A stretch of DNA of 64,000 bases, from contig NZ_AP025472.1 in NCBI RefSeq assembly GCF_024347395.1, forward strand, positions 2,604,001 through 2,668,000, in the 5' to 3' direction. The stretch is from Vibrio cortegadensis (lineage in GTDB: Bacteria > Pseudomonadota > Gammaproteobacteria > Enterobacterales > Vibrionaceae). The position numbers were made by a program, and so were the translations under genes. Positions 33,950 through 43,649 of the stretch are shown here, piece by piece. Position 1 is the first letter of the stretch, and every line of letters begins with the position of its first letter. The notes below the pieces were generated by a model, which saw only the letters and a list, made by a program, of their open reading frames with translations, was not told the DNA's origin and did not search any database.

Positions 33950-35320
33950 ATGATGAAAAAACCTTTGCTTGTATTATCAACACTGACTTTAAGCCTCAGT
34001 TCAATCATCACAGCGTTGCCCGTTACCGCTGCCCTACCGCTAGTTGTAGATGGTGTGCAAACCCCTAGCCTTGCTCCTATGCTGGAATCGGTTACCCCTG
34101 CGGTTGTTAGTATTGCAGTGGAGGGTAAACAAGTCTCACGCCAGCGTATTCCTGAACAATTCCAATTCTTTTTCGGCCCTGAATTCCCAACAGAGCAGTT
34201 AAAAGAGCGCCCTTTTCGAGGGTTAGGCTCTGGTGTCATTATTGACGCGAAACAAGGCCATATTGTCACCAACTATCACGTCATCAACGGTGCTGAGAAA
34301 ATTCGAGTTAAGCTGTTTGATGGCCGCGAATACGATGCAGAACTGATTGGTGGCGATGAAATGTCCGACGTTGCGTTACTCAAATTAGAGAGCGCAAAAA
34401 ACCTTACTCAGATAAAAATCTCTGACTCAGACAAACTTCGAGTCGGTGACTTTACTGTCGCGATTGGTAACCCATTTGGCTTAGGTCAAACGGTCACATC
34501 CGGAATTGTGTCCGCATTGGGTCGTAGCGGCTTGAATCTAGAAAATTTCGAAAACTTCATTCAGACCGATGCGGCGATCAATAGCGGAAACTCGGGAGGC
34601 GCGTTAATTAACCTTAATGGTGAACTCATCGGCATTAACACCGCCATCTTAGGCCCGAATGGTGGCAATATTGGGATTGGATTTGCCATCCCTTCTAATA
34701 TGATGAAAAACCTCACAGACCAAATCCTAGAGTTTGGCGAGGTGAAACGTGGCATGCTGGGTGTTCAAGGGGGAGAAATCACATCTGAGCTTGCACAAGC
34801 TCTCGGTTATGAATCGAGCAAAGGTGCTTTTGTCAGCCAAGTGCTACCTGATAGTGCTGCAGATAAGGCTGGACTCGTTGCTGGTGATATTATCGTATCG
34901 GTAAACGACAAAAAAATAGATACTTTCAGCGAATTGCGAGCAAAAGTAGCCACCCTTGGCGCAGGAAAAACTATTTCACTCGGTATTATTCGAGACGGAG
35001 AGCAACGTAGCTTTGATGTCACTCTAGGTGAAGCCGCGAATAACAAAACTCAGGCTGAAACATTGCATCAAGGCCTCAAAGGTGCAGAGCTAACCAATAC
35101 CAATGAAGGCAGCGCAATATCCGGCGTGCTTGTCTCTCAAGTAGTAGAGGGGTCACCAGCAGCAGGTTACCAATTGCAAAAAGATGACATCATTATTGGA
35201 GTTAACCGCCAACGAGTCAAAAACATAGCCCAACTAAGAGCTATTTTGGAACAGAAACCGAGTGTGTTAGCTTTAAACATTCAGCGAGGGGACCGAACTA
35301 TCTACTTAGTCGTTAGATGA
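33950..35320 (+). CDS. degQ: Periplasmic serine endoprotease DegQ
   Basis: DegQ is a HtrA-family protease-chaperone that clears misfolded periplasmic proteins. The 456-aa precursor has a signal peptide (about 27 residues). A trypsin-like domain with the triad His110, Asp140 and Ser215 (in NSGNSGGAL) follows, then two PDZ domains (about 255-345 and 365-450). The length and short loop before the catalytic His fit DegQ rather than DegP. AGGAG precedes tandem ATGs. It ends at a terminator before degS. Confidence 0.95.
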   Translation: MMKKPLLVLSTLTLSLSSIITALPVTAALPLVVDGVQTPSLAPMLESVTPAVVSIAVEGKQVSRQRIPEQFQFFFGPEFPTEQLKERPFRGLGSGVIIDAKQGHIVTNYHVINGAEKIRVKLFDGREYDAELIGGDEMSDVALLKLESAKNLTQIKISDSDKLRVGDFTVAIGNPFGLGQTVTSGIVSALGRSGLNLENFENFIQTDAAINSGNSGGALINLNGELIGINTAILGPNGGNIGIGFAIPSNMMKNLTDQILEFGEVKRGMLGVQGGEITSELAQALGYESSKGAFVSQVLPDSAADKAGLVAGDIIVSVNDKKIDTFSELRAKVATLGAGKTISLGIIRDGEQRSFDVTLGEAANNKTQAETLHQGLKGAELTNTNEGSAISGVLVSQVVEGSPAAGYQLQKDDIIIGVNRQRVKNIAQLRAILEQKPSVLALNIQRGDRTIYLVVR

Positions 35321-35362
35321 TTTAAGTCCTCAAATAGCTTTCAACTGTTGTAATAAGTAGTC

Positions 35363-35395
35363 AAACGGAGGTGATTTAAATGTCACTTCCGTTTT
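35363..35395 (+). terminator. Terminator after degQ
   Basis: A 12-bp stem AAACGGAGGTGA / TCACTTCCGTTT with one G-U pair and an eight-base loop is followed by one more T and then CTATT. The weak T-run lowers certainty. Confidence 0.7.
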
Positions 35396-35556
35396 CTATT
35401 TGCTCACTCAAAACCTTTCCTACTTGCTCACTATCTTGAGGTTTCTTGGGATTGGCTAAAGTGCTATGCTTCTCAAACATATATATCCATTTTATGTTTT
35501 AAATTGTGATATTTTGCCGCTTTCTAATGTAAAGCATTCAACCTCTTGAGAAGTCT

Positions 35557-36621
35557 ATGCTGAATTTTTTCTTACGTTCAATAGCTCTTGGCCTAATTGC
35601 CGCGGCCATTATTTTAGCTGCAGTGCCATCATTACGCTCAAACATTGTGCCTAAAGATATTGTGCTACCAGCAACGGACATCAGCACTTTGCAAGTCTCT
35701 TTCAACCAAGCGGTTCGCAAGGCAAGCCCTGCCGTTGTCAATATATACAGCCGCCAGTATGTGGAGAATGACCGCAGTAAATTATCAACTCAGGGCTTAG
35801 GTTCTGGAGTAATAGTCAGTGAAAAAGGCTACATTATTACCAACTATCATGTAGTCGCAAAAGCGGATCAAATCATTGTCGCACTGCAAGACGGACGAGT
35901 CGCTGCTGCCCAATTAGTCGGTAAAGACAGACGAACTGACATAGCTATTTTACGAGTGGAAGGCACCAATCTTCCCGTCATTCCACAAAATCCAAACTAC
36001 AATGCCAAAGTCGGTGATATTGTTCTTGCCATTGGTAACCCATATAACTTAGGTCAAACGACGACTTTTGGTATTATTTCGGCTACTGGCCGCTCATCGA
36101 TCAGTGCTGACGGACGACAAGCATTTATTCAAACGGATGCAGCCATCAATGAAGGTAATTCTGGTGGCGCATTAGTCAACACGCAAGGCGAACTCGTCGG
36201 GATTAATACCGCCTCATTCCAGCAGGCAACAGAGTTAGAAACATATGGTATTTCATTTGCCATTCCCTTCAAGTTAGCCAATAAAATCATGGAAAAAATC
36301 ATTGCAGATGGACGAGTGATTCGTGGCTACATTGGTATTGATGGACAAGATATTACCGCAGTGACCTCTCGCCTTCTTGGTAATGATAATGTCGGTGGTA
36401 TTGTGGTTCTAGGCATGGACCCAAATGGCCCAGCGGCAGATGCTGGGTTTGAAAAACAAGACATCATATTGAGCATCGATAATCACAAAATTAACGGCCG
36501 TCAGAGTGTCATGGATATCGTGACCGATCTTAGACCAGGAACGACTGTAGATGTATTGGTATTAAGAAAAGGTGAGGAAATTACCCTGAAAGTGACCATA
36601 TCGGAAGATACTAGGCGTTAA
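35557..36621 (+). CDS. degS: Site-1 protease DegS, sigma-E stress sensor
   Basis: DegS is a membrane-anchored HtrA protease. When its single PDZ domain binds exposed C termini of outer-membrane proteins, it cuts RseA and so releases sigma-E. The 354-aa protein has an uncleaved N-terminal membrane helix (residues 5-23), the triad His98, Asp128 and Ser202 in NEGNSGGAL, and one PDZ domain (about 255-345). It follows degQ, as in E. coli, but a terminator and 236 bases between them suggest separate transcription. Confidence 0.97.
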   Translation: MLNFFLRSIALGLIAAAIILAAVPSLRSNIVPKDIVLPATDISTLQVSFNQAVRKASPAVVNIYSRQYVENDRSKLSTQGLGSGVIVSEKGYIITNYHVVAKADQIIVALQDGRVAAAQLVGKDRRTDIAILRVEGTNLPVIPQNPNYNAKVGDIVLAIGNPYNLGQTTTFGIISATGRSSISADGRQAFIQTDAAINEGNSGGALVNTQGELVGINTASFQQATELETYGISFAIPFKLANKIMEKIIADGRVIRGYIGIDGQDITAVTSRLLGNDNVGGIVVLGMDPNGPAADAGFEKQDIILSIDNHKINGRQSVMDIVTDLRPGTTVDVLVLRKGEEITLKVTISEDTRR

Positions 36622-36660
36622 AACGACCGCCACCTTTTCCACTGAATATTCGGTAAATAT

Positions 36661-36688
36661 AAAAATCCCAGCCTTAGCTGGGATTTTT
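36661..36688. terminator. Bidirectional terminator between degS and parC
   Basis: A perfect 12-bp stem AAAAATCCCAGC / GCTGGGATTTTT with a four-base loop sits between convergent genes and ends in a T-run on each strand. Confidence 0.94.
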
Positions 36689-36725
36689 ATTATCTGTTGT
36701 AGGTAAGCTCTATATCAGGCGTCGC

Positions 36726-39005
36726 TTACTCTTCAACATCCTTCTTTTCTGTGCCGTTTGGTCGCTCAACTTCGATTCGAGTAACACGCTGTAAGCCTCT
36801 TGGTAATAACCCCCCACGACGTCCTCGCTCACCACGGAAGTTATCTAGATCGGCAGGCTTCAAACCTAACTTGCGTTTACCTGCGTACAAGGTAATCGTC
36901 ACACCTTGAGGCAGAGCCATTAAGTGTGAAACAAACTCTTCACGCTCTTTCGCTTTTGCCGCTGGAATATTAATGATCTTATTCCCTTTACCTTTACCTA
37001 ATTGAGGTAAATCTTTTATTGGAAACAATAGCATTCGACCTTGATTGGTGATCGCCAGAATCTCATCAGACTCTAGATCGCCAATTGTACTTGGTAACAT
37101 CACTTCAGAAGCTTGAGGCAAATTAACCAGAGCTTTACCACTACGGTTTTTCGACAGTAAATCACTGCCTTTACACACAAACCCATAACCCGCATCAGAG
37201 CCAACAAGCCACAACTGGCTATCTTCACCCATGATAACTTGGCGTATTGATGTACCCGCGCTCACATTCAAACGCCCAGTAATTGGCTCACCTTGGCTAC
37301 GAGCCGAAGGTAATGAGTGAGATTCAAGGGAATAGCTACGACCATCACTGCCTAAGAATACGGCAGGTTGGTTACTCTTGCCTCGTGCACAAGCAAGGTA
37401 TTTATCACCTGATTTATAGTTCAAGCCTTCAGCATCGACGTCATGACCTTTCGCATGACGAATCCAACCTTTATCAGAAAGCACGACCGTAATCGCTTCA
37501 CTTGGAACCAAATCACGCTCTGTTAACGCTTTCGCTTCCGCACGCTCGACAATAGGAGAACGACGATCATCGCCATATTTATCGGCGTCCGCTTGGATCT
37601 CTTTTTTAATCAGCGTATTTAAACGACGCTCAGAACCTAGTAACTTCTCTAACTTATCACGCTCTGCGGCCAGTTCATCTTGCTCTGCTCGAATCTTAAA
37701 CTCTTCAAGTTTCGCTAAGTTACGCAGTTTAATATCCAGAATTGCATCGGCCTGGATATCTGAAATATTAAAGCGGCTCATCAATACTGGTTTTGGTTCA
37801 TCTTCAGTACGGATGATTTCAATCACTTCATCAATATTGAGATAAGCAGCCAGTAAACCTTCTAATATGTGTAACCGTGCTAATACTTTATCTAAACGGT
37901 ATTGCAAACGACGTCGAACGGTAGAGCGGCGGAATTCAATCCATTCCGATAGAATTTTGACTAACCCTTTCACTTGAGGTCGACTGTCTAGGCCAATCAT
38001 ATTCAAGTTAACACGGAAGCTCTTCTCTAAATCCGTTGATGCGAATAGGTGATTCATCAGAAGATCACAATCAATTCGATTGGATTTCGGAACAATCAAG
38101 ATACGCGTTGGATTCTCATGATCCGACTCATCACGTAGATCATCCACCATCGGTAGCTTTTTCGCACGCATCTGAGCAGCAATCTGCTCAAGTAATTTTG
38201 CGCCCGAAACTTGATGTGGCAAAGCACTCACGACAATGTCATTGCCTTCTTTATGCCAAACCGCACGCATTTTGATGCTGCCACGACCTGTACGATATAT
38301 CTTTTCGATATCGCTTTTTGGTGAAATAATTTCCGCTTCTGTCGGGTAATCAGGCCCTTGAACAAAGCCCATCACATCACTTAACTCAGCTTTCGGGTTA
38401 TCCAAAAGATGAATCGCAGCATCAGCAACTTCACGTACATTGTGTGGCGGAATATCGGTCGCCATACCAACTGCAATACCAGTAATGCCATTAAGCAAAA
38501 TGTGCGGCAGACGAGCAGGTAACATTTGAGGCTCTTTCATTGTGCCATCAAAGTTAGGTTGCCATTCCACCGTGCCTTGGCCTAATTCACCAAGCAATAC
38601 TTCGGCGAATTTAGATAATTTAGCTTCGGTATAACGCATTGCCGCGAATGATTTCGGGTCATCCGGTGCACCCCAGTTACCTTGACCATCCACCAGAGGG
38701 TAGCGGTAAGAGAAGGGTTGAGCCATCAACACCATCGCTTCATAACAAGCAGAGTCACCATGCGGATGGTACTTACCCAGAACGTCACCAACGGTACGTG
38801 CAGATTTCTTATATTTAGATGCAGCCGAAAGCCCAAGCTCCGACATTGCATAGATGATACGTCGTTGAACCGGTTTTAAACCATCGCCAATATAAGGCAA
38901 TGCACGGTCCATAATTACGTACATCGAGTAATTTAGATAGGCATCTTCGGTGAACTTGCGCATTGGCATTTGTTCAACGCCATCAAACGTTATTTCAGTA
39001 GACAT
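36726..39005 (-). CDS. parC: DNA topoisomerase IV subunit A
   Basis: ParC is the DNA-cleaving subunit of topoisomerase IV, which unlinks daughter chromosomes. The 759-aa protein has the breakage-reunion domain with the active tyrosine in AAMRYTEAKL, and a C-terminal beta-propeller region. The quinolone-determining segment reads HPHGDSACYEA, with Ser85 and Glu89 at the sites equal to E. coli Ser80 and Glu84. These are wild-type residues, so no classical resistance change is present. The ATG at 39005 is preferred over an adjacent TTG. It begins four bases after parE. Confidence 0.98.
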   Translation of the reverse strand: MSTEITFDGVEQMPMRKFTEDAYLNYSMYVIMDRALPYIGDGLKPVQRRIIYAMSELGLSAASKYKKSARTVGDVLGKYHPHGDSACYEAMVLMAQPFSYRYPLVDGQGNWGAPDDPKSFAAMRYTEAKLSKFAEVLLGELGQGTVEWQPNFDGTMKEPQMLPARLPHILLNGITGIAVGMATDIPPHNVREVADAAIHLLDNPKAELSDVMGFVQGPDYPTEAEIISPKSDIEKIYRTGRGSIKMRAVWHKEGNDIVVSALPHQVSGAKLLEQIAAQMRAKKLPMVDDLRDESDHENPTRILIVPKSNRIDCDLLMNHLFASTDLEKSFRVNLNMIGLDSRPQVKGLVKILSEWIEFRRSTVRRRLQYRLDKVLARLHILEGLLAAYLNIDEVIEIIRTEDEPKPVLMSRFNISDIQADAILDIKLRNLAKLEEFKIRAEQDELAAERDKLEKLLGSERRLNTLIKKEIQADADKYGDDRRSPIVERAEAKALTERDLVPSEAITVVLSDKGWIRHAKGHDVDAEGLNYKSGDKYLACARGKSNQPAVFLGSDGRSYSLESHSLPSARSQGEPITGRLNVSAGTSIRQVIMGEDSQLWLVGSDAGYGFVCKGSDLLSKNRSGKALVNLPQASEVMLPSTIGDLESDEILAITNQGRMLLFPIKDLPQLGKGKGNKIINIPAAKAKEREEFVSHLMALPQGVTITLYAGKRKLGLKPADLDNFRGERGRRGGLLPRGLQRVTRIEVERPNGTEKKDVEE

Positions 39006-39008
39006 CAA

Positions 39009-40889
39009 TTATACCTCAGCCATATCGCCGTTACTTTGCAACCATGTACGGCGATCATCCGCACGTTTCTTACCTAGCAGCATATCCATCATTTCATTGG
39101 TCGCATCATCGTCATCAATGGTTAACTGAACAAGACGACGAGTGTTTGGATCCATTGTCGTTTCACGCAGTTGTAATGGGTTCATCTCACCCAGACCTTT
39201 GAATCGTTGTACGTTGATTTTGGCTTTTTTCTTACTCAAACGCTCAAGTACGCCATCTTTTTCAGATTCGTCCAAGGCATAAAAAACTTCCTTGCCGCAA
39301 TCGATTCTAAATAAAGGAGGCATCGCAACATAAACGTGCCCTTCTCGAACTAACGCTTTAAAGTGACGAACAAACAACGCACATAATAGTGTGGCGATGT
39401 GCAGTCCATCCGAGTCCGCATCGGCAAGAATACAAATTTTACCGTAACGCAAACTGTCTAAGTTGTCGTTATCAGGGTCAATACCTAGAGCGACAGAAAT
39501 ATCGTGCACTTCTTGAGACGCTAATACTTGGTCTGCCGAGACTTCCCACGTATTCAAAATTTTACCGCGCAGTGGCATCACCGCTTGGAATTCACGATCA
39601 CGAGCTTGTTTAGCAGAACCGCCCGCCGAATCCCCTTCCACGAAGAAAATTTCGGTGCGACTTAAATCTTGAACCGAACAATCGGTTAATTTACCTGGTA
39701 ATGCGGGGCCTGAAGCAATCTTCTTACGAACCACTTTTTTGCTGGCACGCATACGGCGGTGAGCATTGGCAATACAAGTTTCAGCTAATAGCTCGGCCAA
39801 TTGCGGCTTTTCGTTTAACCATAAGCTAAATGAGTCTTTTACTACGCCAGAGACAAATGCCGCGCATTGACGTGATGACAAGCGCTCTTTAGTTTGGCCA
39901 GCAAACTGAGGGTCTTGCATCTTAATTGACAGAACATAAGAACAACGGTCGAAGACATCGTCGCCAGTGAGTTTTACACCGCGAGGAAGCAGGTTACGGA
40001 ATTCACAAAACTCACGCATCGCATCAAGCAAACCTTGGCGTAACCCGTTAACGTGAGTACCTCCTTGCGCTGTCGGGATCAGGTTTACGTAGCTTTCGGT
40101 GATCATCTCACCACCTTCAGGCTGCCAGATTAACGCCCAATTCGCCGCTTCTGTTTCAGCTGAAAACTCGCCAGTAAACGGTTCTTCAGGAAGTACGGTG
40201 TACCCCTTTACGCCTTCCGCTAGGTAATCTTTTAGACCATCTTCATAATACCAACGGTGATCGTTACCGTTAACTTTATCGGTGAAGGTGATTTCTAAAC
40301 CCGGGCAAAGTACCGCTTTTGCTCGCAGATTATTAATCAAACGAGTAACAGAGAAATTTGGCGAATCAAAGTAGCTTGTATCAGGCCAGAAATGGACACT
40401 GGTGCCTTTGTTACGACGACCACAAGTACCTGTTACCGTCAGCTCTTCAACCTTATTACCATGCTCAAATGCCATTTCATACACTTGACCATCACGGCGA
40501 ACGTTGACTTCCACTCGCTTCGATAGTGCATTAACTACCGAGATGCCAACCCCATGCAAACCACCTGAGAATTGGTAATTTTTGTTGGAGAACTTACCAC
40601 CTGCATGCAGTTTGCAGAAGATCAGCTCTACGCCAGAAACTTTCTCTTCTGGGTGGATATCAACAGGCATACCACGGCCATCATCAATCACTTCAAGAGA
40701 TTGATCGGCGTGTAGGATAACTTGTACTTTTGAGGCATGTCCGGCAAGCGCTTCATCGACACTGTTATCGATTACTTCTTGGCCCAAGTGGTTCGGGCGC
40801 GCTGTATCCGTATACATCCCTGGTCGGCGACGTACTGGCTCTAAACCATTAAGAACCTCAATGGCTCCAGCATTATATTGTTCTGTCAT
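39009..40889 (-). CDS. parE: DNA topoisomerase IV subunit B
   Basis: ParE is the ATPase subunit of topoisomerase IV. The 626-aa protein (E. coli 630) shows the GHKL ATP site: QEVIDNSVDEALAGHA, DDGRGMPVDIHPEEK and GGLHGVGISVVNALS. The Toprim domain has EGDSAGGSAKQARDR and DADSDGLHIATLL. A TTG 18 bases upstream is in frame, but MTEQYNAGAIEVL at 40889 resembles family N termini. The Shine-Dalgarno is poor for both. The parE-parC order with four bases between them implies one transcript. Upstream lies an inverted repeat around a TTGACA. Confidence 0.97.
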   Translation of the reverse strand: MTEQYNAGAIEVLNGLEPVRRRPGMYTDTARPNHLGQEVIDNSVDEALAGHASKVQVILHADQSLEVIDDGRGMPVDIHPEEKVSGVELIFCKLHAGGKFSNKNYQFSGGLHGVGISVVNALSKRVEVNVRRDGQVYEMAFEHGNKVEELTVTGTCGRRNKGTSVHFWPDTSYFDSPNFSVTRLINNLRAKAVLCPGLEITFTDKVNGNDHRWYYEDGLKDYLAEGVKGYTVLPEEPFTGEFSAETEAANWALIWQPEGGEMITESYVNLIPTAQGGTHVNGLRQGLLDAMREFCEFRNLLPRGVKLTGDDVFDRCSYVLSIKMQDPQFAGQTKERLSSRQCAAFVSGVVKDSFSLWLNEKPQLAELLAETCIANAHRRMRASKKVVRKKIASGPALPGKLTDCSVQDLSRTEIFFVEGDSAGGSAKQARDREFQAVMPLRGKILNTWEVSADQVLASQEVHDISVALGIDPDNDNLDSLRYGKICILADADSDGLHIATLLCALFVRHFKALVREGHVYVAMPPLFRIDCGKEVFYALDESEKDGVLERLSKKKAKINVQRFKGLGEMNPLQLRETTMDPNTRRLVQLTIDDDDATNEMMDMLLGKKRADDRRTWLQSNGDMAEV

Positions 40890-41029
40890 AATACGGAATT
40901 TACTCAAATAATTTGGGGTACTTTAACGTGATATGGCGATGAGCAATATGGCTCAGCTCAAGAATAGACAAACTAAAGTCGATTCATCAAAATCACGAAA
41001 GTATTGGTGGAATATAGTCTGGAACCCGT

Positions 41030-41058
41030 CACTTGATGTCAAGTTACATCATCAAGTG
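41030..41058. repeat. Inverted repeat upstream of parE
   Basis: Nine-base arms CACTTGATG and CATCAAGTG are separated by 11 bases between yqiA and parE. On the minus strand a perfect TTGACA (41037-41042) lies within it, with TATATT (41011-41016) 20 bases further on, longer than a normal promoter spacer. No T-run follows, so an operator or regulatory fold is as likely as a terminator. Confidence 0.4.
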
Positions 41059-41095
41059 GCGCGTCAAATTTTGACTCTTCCCTCAATGAAAGAGG

Positions 41096-41683
41096 TTAAA
41101 GCTCAAGAAAGGAGATAATGAGTTCAGGGTAACGTTCAAAATCGACGAAACTATGATCCCCACCAAGTTCAACATTTTGTTTTGAACCCGAGTACTTTTC
41201 TACGGCTTGTCGATAATTCAACACTTCATCTTCTGTTTGTTGCAATAACCAAAAATCTTTAGCATTTCGGAGAGGTTTTACCTCAAGCGCTTTCAGTTCG
41301 TCAATATGTACACTTTCAAGTGTGTATGTTTCGTTCGTATAGGGGTTAATTTGAACACCTAAGAAGTCCGCTAATAGCTCATACGGCTTAACAGCAGGGT
41401 TAATCAGCACCGCGCGAAAACCATAATGATCGTTTAACCATGTTGATAAATACCCTCCAAGAGAGCTACCGACTAAACCAATATGATGGCTATCTTTATA
41501 CTGCTCAACAATGGCTAACAAACATTCACTTGCTGCTTTTGGAAAACATGGTAATTGAGGAGTGACTAGTTTGATATCCGGACGAAACTGTTCACAATAG
41601 CTCTGCATTACATTCGCTTTATGAGATAAAGGTGAACTATTGAATCCGTGAATGTAAAGCAGTAACGATGGTTTATCTGCCAT
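41096..41683 (-). CDS. yqiA: YqiA-type esterase, alpha/beta hydrolase
   Basis: This is a small alpha/beta hydrolase with esterase activity shown for the E. coli member; its natural substrate is not established. The 195-aa protein (E. coli 193) begins LLYIHGFNSSPLSHKA, which supplies the oxyanion region. The nucleophile elbow GSSLGG follows near residue 76, and a C-terminal His lies in GGDHSFVDFERY. It sits between cpdA and parE, as in E. coli, with two bases to cpdA. Confidence 0.95.
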   Translation of the reverse strand: MADKPSLLLYIHGFNSSPLSHKANVMQSYCEQFRPDIKLVTPQLPCFPKAASECLLAIVEQYKDSHHIGLVGSSLGGYLSTWLNDHYGFRAVLINPAVKPYELLADFLGVQINPYTNETYTLESVHIDELKALEVKPLRNAKDFWLLQQTEDEVLNYRQAVEKYSGSKQNVELGGDHSFVDFERYPELIISFLEL

Positions 41684-41685
41684 TC

Positions 41686-42510
41686 TTAGTACCCATCTGA
41701 ATTAAAATCTGGAAGAAAGCGACCATCAGATAAGCGGTTCACTTGCGTCTCGATGCTACCGTCGAGGTGAAGCTCCAACTCACGCCAACCTGGGGATTGG
41801 GAATCTAAAGCAAAATCATTTGAGTTTGGTTTAAATTGAACACAGGTAGAAGGGGTTGCCATCACTTGGACGCCATGATGATCACGATTCATATCTTGAT
41901 GCACATGCCCGCATAATACGCCACGTACGTTTTGGTGTTGGTCAACCACATTCCAAAACTGTTCAGCGTCTTTCAAGGTGTGTTGATCAAGCCATTCACT
42001 GCCCACCAATATTGGATGATGATGCAGTAAAACCAATGTATGGCGGTCGGAATGAAGTGTTAATTGCTCATCAAGCAGGGCAAGTTGTTGATCGCTCAGT
42101 CGTCCGTGTGGTACACCGACAACTTGTGAATCAAGCATGATCATTTGCCATCTATCTCCTAGCAAAACATGCTCAACACACTGAATTTGAGGCGAAGGTA
42201 GTACGCTACTCATATTAGGCTTGTAGTCATGATTACCTGGCAGCCAAAAACAAGGTTTCTGTAAGCACTCAATGCCGGATTCAAACTTCTGATAAGACTC
42301 TTGGCTGTGGTCTTGTGAGATATCACCTGTCGCCAAAATTGCATCAAATTTAAATGCTTTTGCTTGAATGTCACGGACTACCGCTTGGAAGCTATCAAAA
42401 GTATTCACGCTCAGCAAACTTCCATCTGCCGGAGCAAACAGATGCGTATCTGTGATCTGTAAAAGCTTAATGCTGCCTAAAGCAGATTCTGAACTGGATG
42501 ATAATTTCAA
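41686..42510 (-). CDS. cpdA: 3',5'-cyclic AMP phosphodiesterase CpdA
   Basis: CpdA hydrolyses cAMP and so tunes CRP-dependent transcription. The 274-aa protein (E. coli 275) is a calcineurin-like metallophosphoesterase with all metal motifs in order: DTHLF near residue 21, GDISQD, GNHDYK, an HHHP segment and GHVHQD. Position in the nudF-yqiB-cpdA-yqiA run matches E. coli. A short gap of 42 bases separates it from yqiB. Confidence 0.96.
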   Translation of the reverse strand: MKLSSSSESALGSIKLLQITDTHLFAPADGSLLSVNTFDSFQAVVRDIQAKAFKFDAILATGDISQDHSQESYQKFESGIECLQKPCFWLPGNHDYKPNMSSVLPSPQIQCVEHVLLGDRWQMIMLDSQVVGVPHGRLSDQQLALLDEQLTLHSDRHTLVLLHHHPILVGSEWLDQHTLKDAEQFWNVVDQHQNVRGVLCGHVHQDMNRDHHGVQVMATPSTCVQFKPNSNDFALDSQSPGWRELELHLDGSIETQVNRLSDGRFLPDFNSDGY

Positions 42511-42552
42511 AATGGAAAACCTAAATACTTTCTCTTTAATAATTCAATATTG

Positions 42553-42996
42553 TTATTCAAATGCCATTGGCGTTCGGCTAATGCCATTTTTTAAACAAAA
42601 AGTGAGCCAATCACCAAGAAATTTATTCAACTGGGATTTTTCATCTTTCTGCATCATTTTTTTGTTTGGGTAATCATAACGAGCTTTCACGCGTGATATC
42701 TGTTCGCTCGCACATACTTCTGCTACTCGAGCATCGTGATATAGCCTGACAGACATTTTAGGCAAAGGAAATACTGGTTGTTCATCACTCTGACATATGT
42801 CGATTAAAGTGGTGTATTTTGTGACCTCATGCACCTTCAATTGGTAGGTCATATTAATCACTTGATAGCAGCGAACATCCCCCACTTCTGCTTGAAATGG
42901 AAGTAGAGCATTTAATTTTGCGTAATTAGTCTCATACACTCGCATAAGTTCTGCAAGATCAACATGGTACGGCTTACCAATGGCTACATGTGTCAT
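42553..42996 (-). CDS. yqiB: YqiB-type protein of unknown function (DUF1249)
   Basis: This 147-aa protein belongs to DUF1249 by its position and sequence (DLAELMRVYETNYAKLNALLP, YTTLIDICQ and RLYHDARVAEVCA). No catalytic motif or membrane segment is visible and no function is established. It directly abuts nudF (zero bases between) and lies upstream of cpdA, the same order as in E. coli. Confidence 0.92.
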   Translation of the reverse strand: MTHVAIGKPYHVDLAELMRVYETNYAKLNALLPFQAEVGDVRCYQVINMTYQLKVHEVTKYTTLIDICQSDEQPVFPLPKMSVRLYHDARVAEVCASEQISRVKARYDYPNKKMMQKDEKSQLNKFLGDWLTFCLKNGISRTPMAFE

Positions 42997-43629
42997 CTAG
43001 CTTTTCAACCATTGTGACTTTAACTCTAAGTGGTTTAGCTCTAGCCATTGCAACGCTAAAATTGAGGCACCATTCTCGATTTTTCCACTTTTAACCAGCT
43101 GATAAGCCTGTTTTCGACTCATTACTTGAACCCGAATGTCCTCATTTTCATACTCTAAACCATGCACACCTTGAGCGGTAGAAGCATCCACCTCACCGAC
43201 GAACACGTCTAATTTTTCTGAACAGCCACCTGATGATGGGTAAAATGAGGTAATTGGCGAGACTCGATTAACTTCAATCCCAGCCTCTTCCATTGCCTCT
43301 CGACGAACGACATCCTCTGCACTTTCATCGGTATCAATGATCCCAGCAACGATTTCAAGTTGCCATGGATTAGGATGTTCCAATGCCCCGACACGAATCT
43401 GTTCAATAATAACCACTTCATCACGAATAGGATCGTAAGGTAATAATGCCGCAGCATGACCACGTTCAAACATTTCCCGTTCGACAGGCTCGCTCCACCC
43501 ACCTTCAAATAATCGGTGAGTAAAACGGTATTTCACCATTTTAAAAAAACCGCTAAAAAGAGGCTCTTTTGAAATAATTTTTACATCCTGGGGAGTAAAG
43601 TCATGTGGTTGATTGTCAGACTCTTGCAT
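42997..43629 (-). CDS. nudF: ADP-ribose diphosphatase, Nudix hydrolase
   Basis: NudF hydrolyses ADP-ribose to AMP and ribose 5-phosphate. The 210-aa protein (E. coli 209) has a Nudix box G-I-I-D-x-D-E-S-A-E-D-V-V-R-R-E-A-M-E-E-A-G-I at about residues 97-120. The downstream segment TSFYPSSGGCSEKLDVFVGEVD is typical of ADP-ribose pyrophosphatases. It leads the nudF-yqiB-cpdA-yqiA run and is divergent from tolC. A promoter with a symmetric spacer lies at 43650-43677. Confidence 0.95.
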   Translation of the reverse strand: MQESDNQPHDFTPQDVKIISKEPLFSGFFKMVKYRFTHRLFEGGWSEPVEREMFERGHAAALLPYDPIRDEVVIIEQIRVGALEHPNPWQLEIVAGIIDTDESAEDVVRREAMEEAGIEVNRVSPITSFYPSSGGCSEKLDVFVGEVDASTAQGVHGLEYENEDIRVQVMSRKQAYQLVKSGKIENGASILALQWLELNHLELKSQWLKS

Positions 43630-43649
43630 TAGTCACCTCGCATGTGAAT

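Noticed and set aside
33946..34272. Minus-strand ORF opposite the start of degQ
   Set aside because: Antisense shadow with no family resemblance.
36726..40889. Reading the topoisomerase pair as gyrA/gyrB or as quinolone-resistant
   Set aside because: Length, adjacency and neighbours fit parC/parE, and the key Ser85 and Glu89 of ParC are wild type.
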